From Hippopus hippopus (Eukaryota > Mollusca > Bivalvia > Cardiida > Cardiidae), in NCBI GenBank assembly GCA_946811185.2, contig OX328102.1, positions 15,563,194-15,627,193 on the forward strand: DNA of 64,000 bases, written 5' to 3'. The notes beneath the pieces were generated by a model. That model did not search any database, was not told where the DNA came from, and saw nothing but the letters and a program-made list of their open reading frames with translations. This document shows positions 22,591 through 31,215 of the stretch, piece by piece. Each line of letters starts with the position of its first letter. Position 1 is the first letter of the stretch. A program made the position numbers and the translations under genes.

Positions 22591-22611
22591 ACAAACGGGC
22601 GCCATCTTGGA

Positions 22612-22810
22612 TGACCTAGTTACTATTTTTAGTAACTCATTTGCATATAAGGATATTTAGACCAGCGGCCATCTCGGATGACCTATTTTTTTTTTTTTTT
22701 TTTGGCAGAATTTGACGTGCTTTTTGGACAGCCATTTTGGATGACCTAATTTTTATTTTAGAACAGTAGCCATTTTGGATGACCTATTTTCTTTTTTAAA
22801 CGACCATTTA
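22612..22810. repeat. four spaced GCCATYTTGGATGACCT motifs
   Basis: GCCATCTTGGATGACCTA, GCCATCTCGGATGACCTA, GCCATTTTGGATGACCTA and again GCCATTTTGGATGACCTA occur within 200 bp, separated by T-rich stretches. Similar words stand at 21530 and 21549. The function is unknown. Confidence 0.6.
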
Positions 22811-22989
22811 TTTAAATGTGCTTTTTGGCACAATATTGATTTTTCTTTTGGGTATAAATCTAGAGAGAAATAGCTTTAAAAATGAGTCGTATAAGCGAGT
22901 ACCCAAACAGTATACAGAGCTGACTTGTATACTCTATCTAGTAATGATCGCGGGCATTGAGGGTCAGGCCCTTTTACGAGACGGAGATT

Positions 22990-24300
22990 TTCCCACTTAG
23001 ACTCATCTTTAACGCCACACCAAGTCAAAGAGCCGATTCCTAACCTTACTACGACCCTCGGTCAAGTCTATAAGGTTAAGTCGGTCTAACGACACATCCA
23101 TGTTCTTTGAAGTTTCTCACAAAGAATTACAAAAATTCGGTAGAAAAAAAAAAAAAACAAAAACGGTACCTTCGATGTTGTTTCTTCAAGGTCCTGAACT
23201 CAAATGACAAAAGAGTATTTCCGATATGGCTCGCGCGCATGCGTCAATCCACATACGTGTCTGAACACGTTTTATAAGCTATTGTTAATGTCGACACACT
23301 GTCTGATTTTTGTTTATTTAGTGACGGAAGTACGGACAATGGCCTATTGAGATTCACTTTCAGTATCTGTTTTGCATGTTAAGGTAAGGCTTTAGACAAA
23401 ATGCAGGTGAATACAACATGAAATATAATTTTTCATCTCAACTGGTCAATTAGTATGCAATTACGAATTTTATACATAATAAATAAGTACACTTTTAAAT
23501 TTCAGATTTTTTACCTAATATCCTTCTTGTTCTGCATACATTCAAATGACAAAATCACAGCCTCTAAATTTTATGGAAATAATTAAATAATAAAAATATT
23601 TACCAAATCGATAACTTCCAAATCCAACCTGCAAAAAGGCATTTAATTCCCCAATACACACTTCAATATAGAAATATAGTGCGCTAATTCCGGTAAATAT
23701 GGTCTCGAAATCCATTTTGAGAAAAAATTTAAAATAGATCTGTTCTTGTCAGTAGCTAAAGCAAGAATGAACGAGTTTTATCAAGTGCTTACATGAAAAG
23801 GAGTCTTTCAGGGCTGTTGTGCCCTATACGTCAATATTAGTGGACTTGGATTAGGCTTAATTTCATTTTGAAAAGAACGTGGGACAATGTTTTTACAAGA
23901 TCTTTAAAATATCGGAAAAATTCCCCTAAATTGCTGCAACTTATAGCTCGATGGTAGGTAGTATTTTGAGGGATCTACCGAAGTTTTAGTTCTCGTTTCT
24001 TTCGACGATTCCATCTCAGAAGTTGTCTGGGTCCAGTCTGGGTTCATCATCTAGGGATACACTGTATTCAGGCTACTTTTCTTAAATATTAAAGGCCTTT
24101 GAAAACCAAATAAAACTGTTAAAACACGCAACCGTTTTTAGCTTCTAGGACAGCTGTTTACACTGCCACTTTTTTTATAAACCATCTCAAACGTTAGAAC
24201 AGATCCTCAGCTATCATTTGAACCCTAGGTTCATGGTTCGATTTTTAAGCTGTGTGGAACTAGATCATTAGAGCGGATTTAAACCCTCAAAATTCAATAT
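22990..24300. other. no gene seen
   Basis: AT-rich sequence with one further copy of the 122-bp module near 23283. I see no intact frame, capsid-like or ATPase-like motif, or clear splice pair. Confidence 0.45.
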
Positions 24301-24320
24301 ACTCCGATTCAAATAAAACT

Positions 24321-25020
24321 GGTACCGTTGGAAAGGTCTGATCACGCTGATTCAGAAAATATATACATATAGGGGTCTAGCTCTATTAGTTCTCGAGATA
24401 CATCGGTTTAAAGTTTGTCGTATATGATTCGAGTGATCTCCCCCTTATTTTCTGTCCCTTAAAGGAATCCAAAATCTTTAAATTGCTCTAGCTCCCTTAG
24501 TGTTTGACCGATTTCGACAATCTTGGTGTCTAAATAGCATCATTCTTGCTCGTCTATGCAATGGTGAGCGTTTCAGACACCTCGATCCAAGATGGCGGCG
24601 GGAAATGACGTCATTGTCCCTGTAAAATACTATATCTCATTTAGTTCAAATCTGATCGGTACCCCATGAGTATCATGGAAAAGGTCTGATCACGCTGATT
24701 CAGAAAATATATGCATATAGGGGTCTAGCTCTATTAGTATCGGTTTAAAGTTTGTCGTATATGATTCGAGTGATCTCCCCCTTATTATCTGCCCCTTAAA
24801 GGAATCCAAAATCTTTAAATTGTTTTAGCTCCCTTATGTCTGGTCAGATTTTGATCATTGTTGTACCGTTGGAAAGGTCTCACCGAGACCTACACGATGA
24901 CATCAACCAACCGGAACGAAACTCACTCATGCGTAAAATGCTTCTAACTCCCTTATGCCTTGACCGATTTGAATGAATTTAGGCTCGTTAGAAAGGTCTA
25001 GAACGCTTTCCACTACCCAT
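24321..25020. repeat. degenerate direct repeats around GGAAAGGTCT
   Basis: A block running from GGAAAGGTCTGATCACGCTG through GTCGTATATGATTCGAGTGA to TCCAAAATCTTTAAATTG occurs at about 24330-24500 and again at about 24680-24825. Shorter related blocks (GTTGGAAAGGTCTCACCG, GTTAGAAAGGTCTAGAACG) follow at about 24867 and 24989. All carry CTCCCTTA and TGACCGATTT-type words. Confidence 0.65.
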
Positions 25021-25136
25021 TGAACCACAATGACTTATACATAGTGAAAGATATTACTCTTAAGGTTTTCCTATATCTAAATATAGGTATGACATAATTC
25101 TTCTAAATAAAGCGGACCAATAAGAATAGAGATCAG

Positions 25137-25185
25137 TGATGTAATGACTCTAAATATAGTTGATGATCACATATCTAAATATAGC
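25137..25185. repeat. right copy of the 49-bp perfect inverted repeat
   Basis: The exact reverse complement of 21904-21952. It ends directly at the CGGACCAAT promoter word upstream of the PC4-like gene, so at least this copy is part of, or next to, that promoter. Confidence 0.85.
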
Positions 25186-25270
25186 GGACCAATCAAATGA
25201 GAGACCAAGGAAATGAACATAGATCAGAATGTGTATAAATAAGAAAAACAGCCCTTATCCTTCATTCTGA
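25181..25270 (+). promoter_or_regulatory. CCAAT/TATA promoter of the PC4-like gene
   Basis: CCAAT at 25189-25193 in ATAGCGGACCAATCAAATGA and a TATAAAT box at 25234-25240, 59 nt before the ATG. A start of transcription about 30 nt after the TATA box, near 25262, is expected. Further AGCGGACCAAT words stand near 25111. Confidence 0.6.
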
Positions 25271-25292
25271 TTTCAGAATTACAACTGACAAC

Positions 25293-25778
25293 ATGTCTAT
25301 TTTCAGAGGAAACTTGGGTAATGGACGTGTAGTAGAGGTGACAGAATGGAAGGGGGTGAGGCGAGTGGACTTAAGAGAATGGCAAGACGAAAAACCCACC
25401 AAGAAAGGTATCAGTTTAACCCTGATGCGTTGGAAAAACTGGGTCGACACTATAGAATACGTGGATCAGGCATTGACAGATAAAACGGACTACAACTGTC
25501 ACTTGGGAGGCAATGTATATTGTACAATAACTGAAGGCAGCAAATGTGTGGACATGAGACAATATTGGAAACCGAAAGAAAAAGTAGTACCCACAAAAAA
25601 GGGGTTGTGTTTACGACCACTAGAATATCAACGCCTCAAAGACCTGATACCTGAGATTGGAAAGACCCTACCCGAACTAGACGCAGTGGTCCCGTGTTAC
25701 TTACAGTCGGACCATATGAACCAGATAGGGATGCTACAGTGCCCGGAATGTAACCCCAATGACTGTACAAACTGGTAA
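25293..25778 (+). CDS. tandem PC4-like DNA-binding protein of the element
   Basis: An intact 161-residue frame. Two copies of a module like the PC4/p15 transcription-coactivator fold are visible: residues 11-60 (RVDLREW, then PTKKGISLTLMRWKNW) and 71-129 (CVDMRQYW, then PTKKGLCLRPLEYQRLKDLI). Both keep the basic-strand plus GI-L-L-x-W/Y pattern. PC4-like domains bind single-stranded DNA and act in transcription or replication. The last 14 residues (LQCPECNPNDCTNW) carry Cys150, Cys153 and Cys158 and could bind a metal. It has its own TATA box and is followed by AATAAA at about 26002. It stands upstream of the BIR, integrase and polymerase genes on the same strand. The lack of any break contrasts with the decayed replication genes. 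Domain call by eye. Confidence 0.72.
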   Translation: MSIFRGNLGNGRVVEVTEWKGVRRVDLREWQDEKPTKKGISLTLMRWKNWVDTIEYVDQALTDKTDYNCHLGGNVYCTITEGSKCVDMRQYWKPKEKVVPTKKGLCLRPLEYQRLKDLIPEIGKTLPELDAVVPCYLQSDHMNQIGMLQCPECNPNDCTNW

Positions 25779-25860
25779 CCAATCAGAGACTGTTACTAAA
25801 TATAGCGGACCAATCAGAAACAGTTACTAAATATAGCGTACCAATCGGAAATCAGACTCT
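25779..25860 (+). promoter_or_regulatory. repeated CCAAT-box cluster
   Basis: ACCAATCAGA, GGACCAATCAGA and GTACCAATCGG occur within 70 bp, the last two each preceded by ACTAAATATAGCG. They lie immediately after the PC4-like stop codon and may serve the next gene. This is CCAAT-box resemblance only. Confidence 0.45.
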
Positions 25861-25997
25861 TATCTAAAAGGTAAGAAAAGCACACCAAAAAACAGACTCA
25901 AATTTATTTGTATATATTTGTGAAGTTGATCATGTATGACATGAATGTACTGTATATACTAATGTATGTATGTCATGTGATTCTATTGAATTGTATG

Positions 25998-26010
25998 ATG
26001 AAATAAAATA
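25998..26010 (+). terminator. polyadenylation signal after the PC4-like gene
   Basis: AATAAA within TGATGAAATAAAATATG, about 225 nt after the stop codon and before the next promoter. Confidence 0.55.
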
Positions 26011-26228
26011 TGAATTGTACTCGATGCTTTATGGTTTGACCCATTGCCCTCAGTCTGGGTTCTAATGATATAAGACCGGATATCAGGACAATACCCCTTT
26101 CAACTCCCCAAGGTAATCCCTTTGCAAATCGTCAGAGTGTCTGACTTAAGCAGGATATCAGGACAATACCCCTTTCAACTCTCCAGAAGTAACAGACGGG
26201 ACAGAAGACAACGGAGAATTTCTAAAAA

Positions 26229-26285
26229 TAACAACCAATCAGCGACAGGCACTTTATATAAATTGGGCTCTGCTTTCTTCCAGTT
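26229..26285 (+). promoter_or_regulatory. CCAAT/TATA promoter of the BIR gene
   Basis: CCAAT at 26235-26239 and TATATAAA at 26255-26262, 57 nt before the ATG. This is almost the same TATA-to-ATG distance as in the PC4-like gene (59 nt). Upstream, the word GGATATCAGGACAATACCCC occurs twice, near 26078 and 26153. Confidence 0.6.
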
Positions 26286-26311
26286 GTCAGTTCTGAAAAG
26301 TACTTTGAACT

Positions 26312-26782
26312 ATGAACATGGATCTGTTTACGCAGAGTGATTCGGTACAAGTGAACCAGTTTTCCAAGCCAAATATGATGTTTTATGAAGATAGATTAAG
26401 AACGTTTCAAGACTGGTCAAAGCAGATAACTCCAGATCGCGTTTCCTTATCGAAAGCCGGCTTTTATTACACTGGAAGTAGCGACAAGGTTACTTGCTTC
26501 GCTTGTTCAGTCAACGTTATGTCCTGGGAATCGACGGACGACCCTTGGGTAGAACATGAAAAATGGTCTCCAACGTGTATTTACTTAAAAATGACGGGCT
26601 ATAAAAGCGAAAACAAGAACTTGGTGCAACCTGTAGGTGACTTTAGATTTGAGACAGCGAGCAAGAACAATCAGACAGCGTCAGGATTCACCCCTTCATT
26701 TGGACAAAACGGTGGAAATATCCCATCCTTTGGATTTGGGTCAAATAGTAACACTGGAGCCAATTTATTTGTGAGACGATAG
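26312..26782 (+). CDS. BIR-domain (IAP-type) protein of the element
   Basis: An intact 156-residue frame. Residues about 26-93 are a typical baculovirus IAP repeat: RLRTFQDW at 28-35, AGFYYTG at 49-55, the zinc ligands Cys62, Cys65, His82 and Cys89, and a tryptophan-DDP segment at 72-78. BIR domains bind and restrain caspases or their activators; a virus-like element could use one to delay host-cell death (inference). There is no RING finger. The C-terminal tail instead is rich in Gly, Asn and Phe-Gly pairs (PSFGQNGG near 128-135, PSFGFGS near 138-144), like FG-nucleoporin tails. A second in-frame Met at residue 3 is an alternative start. The stop is followed after 2 nt by the next ATG. Confidence 0.85.
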   Translation: MNMDLFTQSDSVQVNQFSKPNMMFYEDRLRTFQDWSKQITPDRVSLSKAGFYYTGSSDKVTCFACSVNVMSWESTDDPWVEHEKWSPTCIYLKMTGYKSENKNLVQPVGDFRFETASKNNQTASGFTPSFGQNGGNIPSFGFGSNSNTGANLFVRR

Positions 26783-26784
26783 AC

Positions 26785-26952
26785 ATGTTCGGACTTGTTT
26801 TTGTGGCGGTGATGTTGATAAATGACTTTGAGTGGTGGTGGAGATGTAGGCAATTAAGACGAGAAGCCAGAGAGGGTGCTGAGAGACTTATTGATATTTT
26901 AAATTTGTATTTAGAGGAAAATAGACGTCCTTTATATTCTGTTGTATTATAG
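26785..26952 (+). CDS. 55-residue membrane-like small ORF
   Basis: The ATG lies 2 nt after the BIR stop codon and the frame ends with TAG at 26950-26952. The start is hydrophobic (MFGLVFVAVMLI), followed by EWWWRCRQLRREAREG and an amphipathic stretch ERLIDILNLYLEEN. This suggests a short membrane anchor plus a charged helix. I know no family for it. It would have to be translated by reinitiation or from a separate transcript. An AATAAA follows at 26991. It is intact, as are the two genes before it. Confidence 0.45.
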   Translation: MFGLVFVAVMLINDFEWWWRCRQLRREAREGAERLIDILNLYLEENRRPLYSVVL

Positions 26953-26990
26953 TTATTTTGTTGTAAGAATGCATTATGCTTGTATAAATT

Positions 26991-26996
26991 AATAAA
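26991..26996 (+). terminator. polyadenylation signal between BIR region and integrase
   Basis: AATAAA ends 2 nt before the integrase-frame ATG at 26999. This is very compact spacing, of the kind expected in a virus-like genome. Confidence 0.5.
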
Positions 26997-26998
26997 AG

Positions 26999-27609
26999 AT
27001 GTCAGACTGGAACACCTATTTGTCCACTCTTTATTTCGACCCAAAGTCCCCTGCTAGTCATTAGAAATTATATCAGTATGTAAAGGCCCAAGGAAAAAAC
27101 ACCATTGGTAGACACAGAATAAGAAAATGGTTACAAGATCAAGAGTCCTATTCCTTAACTAGAGGGGCCAGACGCCGGTTTAAACGGTCCAGAGTTATTG
27201 TGAACGGTGCAGACAGTCAATGGGATATAGACATGATGGATATGATGGACTTGTCCAAATACAATGAAGGGTTCAAATATGTCATTGTTTGCATAGATAT
27301 TTTTTCTCGATTTACACATGCCCAACTGATGCCAAGTAAAAAGGGGATCGATGTCACGTACGCTCTGACACATATATTGTCGGGGGAGAGGAAACCCAAC
27401 ACTGTACGCACTGACAGAGTCATGGAGTTTCGAAGTAAGAAAGTCAATAAATATTTACGCGGTCAAAACATTCACCACCTTTACGCCCTGAAGCAAACTT
27501 TGCAGAAAGATTTATAAAGACCTTAGAGCATAAACTGTTTCGATACATGCTTAAAAACAGAACTCGGCACCGTCACTGGAAGACAAGGTACATATTCAAC
27601 ATGCATTGA
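26999..27609 (+). pseudogene. retroviral-type integrase of a polinton/adintovirus, broken
   Basis: The frame from 26999 has a TAG at codon 22 (27062-27064). It continues through a core with WDIDMMDM (first catalytic Asp), YVIVCIDIFSRFTHA and RTDRVMEF (second catalytic Asp). Near 27487 the frame shifts by one base, and the matching segment PEANFAERFIKTLEHKL, which should hold the catalytic Glu, continues in another frame to TGA at 27607. The usual GKEF after the second Asp is VMEF here. The C-terminal domain is missing, because polymerase sequence starts right after. Such integrases insert Maverick/polinton and adintovirus DNA into the genome. Two breaks and a truncation make it non-functional. 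Confidence 0.85.
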
Positions 27610-29009
27610 ATGAAGGGTAAAAGACCATCCCGATACAAGTTTGATGGGTACTGCGCAGAAACACACACGGCGTACGAGTACCACGGCTGCGTGTTTCATG
27701 GCTGCCCTGTGTGTTTCTCAGATAATAGAGAAGAAAAGAGTCACCCCCTAACCCACCCTGACTATGAAAAAGAAAGCTTATTTAGAACAATTAGGCATGA
27801 AATACGTGTGCATTTGGGACCATGAATTTCAAAAAGAACGACATCAAGATTCAGAATTGAGAACCTTCATCAAACAGTTAGACATGACAGAGAGATTGGA
27901 CCCTAGAGAGAACTTCTTCGGCGGGCATACCAATGCGAGTCAACTCTATCGTAAAACGGAAGAACAGGAAAGGATCAAGTACGTGGATTTCACGAGCTTG
28001 TATTCTTGAGTGAATAAGTATTGTCGGTATCCCGTGGGTCACCCTAAAATCTTGACCAAAGATTTTGGGAATATAAAGGAGTATTTTGGTATTGCTAAAA
28101 TCAAGATATTACCCCAAAAGAGGACTGTATCACCCAGTCCTCCCGAACAGATCAAATGGCAAACTGAAATTCCCTTTATGTAGGACCTGCGCGGATACTG
28201 AGAATCCTGACCCCTGCACCTGTTTGGACGACGAGAGAGTTTTGACTGGTACGTGGTGCACCCCGGAGATACACACAGCTCTTAGACCAGGGTACCAACT
28301 TAAAAACATATACGAAATATACCACTGGGAGGAAACCACTGGACAGAGGCTCAATATGCGCCAGACAGAAATCTTTATGGATAGTGAGGTCAACCTATTC
28401 TTTCAATTATTCTCGGATCCCTTAAAACAACCTCTCAACTTTCACATATTAACAGATAACATGCTACAAATTGAATGGATATACAAACAGGACTGCCTAC
28501 CTGAAGACAACAACACAAACATATACTTGGCGACCTTTACCATGTGCTGGGCCAGGCTCAAATTGTACAGTGTGCTCGAACAATCAGACAGACGAGTACT
28601 GTATTACGATACAGATAGTGTCATTTACCTGAGTAGACCTGGAGAGGTAGACCCACCCTTAGGGGACTACTTGGGCGAATTGTCCGATGAATTAGACAAG
28701 GGTGAGCACATTGTAGAGTTTGTGTCTGGCAGTCCAAAAAACTATGCATACAAAACAAACACCAACAAAGAAACGTGCAAAGTCAGAGGATTTACATTGA
28801 ACTACACCAACTCACAACTCATCAATTTTGAAAGCGTCAAACACATCGTCACAGACACACACGACACCTCACACATTACCATCACCAACCCGAGCAAAAT
28901 ATGTAGAGACAAAGGTAAACGAAAATTATACAACAGAGCAGAAGAAAAAAGATATCAAATGGTATACACTAAACGCAGAAGAATAGAGAATTATGACACA
29001 GTACCTTAA
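27610..29009 (+). pseudogene. protein-primed family B DNA polymerase (polinton/adintovirus type), broken
   Basis: Successive frames carry YKFDGYC and YEYHGCVFHGCPVC, then LDPRENFFGG and the motif A segment KYVDFTSLY, then GLYHPVLPNRSNGKL, then motif C YYDTDSVIY, then SGSPKNYAY and KRYQMVYTKR near the C-terminus. Breaks are a frameshift near 27765, TGA at 28007-28009 where this family has Trp, a frameshift in the CCCCAAAA run near 28113, and an in-frame deletion near 28345-28355. The deletion joins the pre-thumb region straight to GQRLNMRQTE and removes motif B (the NS-x-GKF region). The N-terminal exonuclease domain is absent. It is on the same strand as the integrase and follows it directly. 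A relic, not an active polymerase. Confidence 0.88.
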
Positions 29010-29049
29010 GGATATTAGAATGGGGAGAATGGTGTGGGAATGAATATGA

Positions 29050-30571
29050 ACATGATTGAAATGATACTAGTGGAAGCAAATTTTGATGTTACTGGAAGCA
29101 AATTTTGATGTTACTGGAAGTAAATTTTGATGTTACTGGAAGCAAATTTGCATGTTACTGGAAGTAATTTTTGATGTTACTGGAAGCAAATTTGCATGTT
29201 ACTGGAACGTGTTTTTGCAATTTTACATTAAAATATATAGAGAAAACTGGATTCGATTTTTCATGTTACTGGAAGCAAATTTTGATGTTAATGGAAGCAA
29301 ATTTTGATGTTACTGGAAGCAAATTTGCATGTTACTGGAAGTAAATTTTGATGTTACTGGAAGCAAATTTGCATGTTACTGGAACATGTTTTTGCAATTT
29401 TACATTGAAATATATAGGGAAAACTGGATTCGATTTTTCATGTTACTGGAAGCAAATTTTGATGTTACTGGAAGTAAATTTTGATGTTACTGGAAGCAAA
29501 TTTTGATGTTACTGGAAGTAAATTTTGATGTAACTGGAAGCAAATTTGCATGTTACTGGAACTTTTTTTTGCAATTTTACATTGAAATATATAGGGAAAA
29601 CTGGATTCAATTTTTCATGTTACTGGAATTAAATTTTGACGTTACTGGAAGTAAATTTTGTTGTTACTGGAAGTAAATTTTGATGTAACTGGAAGCAAAT
29701 TTGCATGTTACTGGAACCTGTTTTTGCAATTTTACATGGAAATATATAGGGAAAACTGGATTCAATTTTTCATGTTACTGGAATTAAATTTTGACGTTAC
29801 TGGAAGTAAATTTTGATGTTACTGGAGGTAAATTTTGATGTAACTGGAAACACATTTGCATGTTACTGGAACCTGTTTTTGCAATTCCCAAGTTTCCCTA
29901 TATATTTCAATGTAAAATTGCAAAAACAGGTTCCAGTAACATGGAAATGTGCTTCCAGTTACATCAAAATTTACTTCCAGTAACAACAAAATTTACTTCC
30001 AGTAACGTCAAAATTTAATTCCAGTAACATGAAAAATTGAATCCAGTTTTCCCTATATATTTCCATGTAAAATTGCAAAAAACAGGTTCCAGTAACATGC
30101 AAATTTGCTTCCAGTTACATCAAAATTTACTTCCAGTAACAACAAAATTTACTTCCAGTAACGTCAAAATTTACTTCCAGTAACATGAAAAATTGAATCC
30201 AGTTTTCCCTATATATTTCAATGTAAAATTGCAAAAACACGTTCCAGTAACATGCAAATTTGCTTCCAGTTACATCAAAATTTACTTCCAGTAACATCAA
30301 AATTTGCTTCCAGTAACATCAAAATTTGCTTCCAGTAACATGAAAAATCGAATCCAGTTTTCCCTATATATTTCAATGTAAAATTGCAAAAACACGTTCC
30401 AGTAACATGCAAATTTGCTTCCAGTAACATCAAAATTTACTTCCAGTAACATGCAAATTTGCTTCCAGTAACATCAAAATTTGCTTCCATTAACATCAAA
30501 ATTTGCTTCCAGTAACATGAAAAATCGAATCCAGTTTTCTCTATATATTTTAATGTAAAATTGCAAAAACA
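29050..30571. repeat. 22-bp minisatellite arranged as a large palindrome
   Basis: The left half (to about 29886) repeats TGTTACTGGAAGCAAATTTT-type 22-mers, broken every 180-210 bp by a block GCAATTTTACATTGAAATAT..GGGAAAACTGGATTC. From about 29890 the same array runs in reverse complement. Rare variants are mirrored (CATTAACATC; TTTTCTCTATATATTTTA), so the right half is an inverted copy of the left. Near the centre the arms differ at several bases. The right arm ends at the 200-N gap. Confidence 0.9.
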
Positions 30572-30771
30572 NNNNNNNNNNNNNNNNNNNNNNNNNNNNN
30601 NNNNNNNNNNNNNNNNNNNNNNNNNNNNNNNNNNNNNNNNNNNNNNNNNNNNNNNNNNNNNNNNNNNNNNNNNNNNNNNNNNNNNNNNNNNNNNNNNNNN
30701 NNNNNNNNNNNNNNNNNNNNNNNNNNNNNNNNNNNNNNNNNNNNNNNNNNNNNNNNNNNNNNNNNNNNNNN
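30572..30771. other. assembly gap of 200 N
   Basis: Exactly 200 N, a fixed placeholder typical of scaffolding. The true distance and adjacency are unknown. Reading frames across it are meaningless. Confidence 0.99.
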
Positions 30772-30989
30772 CCTGGGAAGGTGAACTTACAGGTGTGATT
30801 AATTGTTGATTGAATCAAGTTTTTGGCTGCTTTCAGCATTAAATTTTGGCAGCTGTGATTTGATAGAAATTCTGTTGAAAGCAGTTTCAAAGTCCATTCA
30901 AGATGGTTTCAAAGAAACTCAACAATAGACAAACTCACAAACTGATACATGTAGACACATGTAAATGAATGGGACAAAAAAAGCTTTCC

Positions 30990-31215
30990 TTAACCCTTTA
31001 CCACACAATCCCGAGTTTTACGATCCTGAGGAAGAAGCCTTTTGATAACATTGTGGGAAAAGGAGAAAATGCTGGTAAGCAGCCTTTTCTCCCTTTTCCA
31101 CAATGTTTTCTACTCATTCAAAGACAAATTCCATCCTTCCAGCCACATTTAAATTGTTGTTTCCAAATGTTTTCAATTGGACAAGTCTAGGATCTGTCCT
31201 GTGGTAAAGAGTTGA
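30990..31215. mobile_element. MITE family A in the unit
   Basis: TTAACCCTTTACCACACAAT at the left and CCTGTGGTAAAGAGTTGA at the right, with centre GAGAAAATGCTGGTAAGCAG. It recurs at +10658 and +21316 and again in the partial fourth copy (62966 onward). Confidence 0.7.

Noticed and set aside
27155..27447. Two minus-strand frames opposite the integrase
   Set aside because: Shadows of the integrase core, which is clearly coded on the plus strand.
28130..28393. 87-codon minus-strand frame
   Set aside because: Shadow of the polymerase pseudogene on the other strand.
29050..30571. CRISPR-like array
   Set aside because: The 22-mers are contiguous, degenerate minisatellite units without unique spacers, and the host is an animal.
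30474..30890. Minus-strand frame of 138 codons and plus-strand frame 30561-30809
   Set aside because: Both run through the 200-N gap, so the reading is meaningless.
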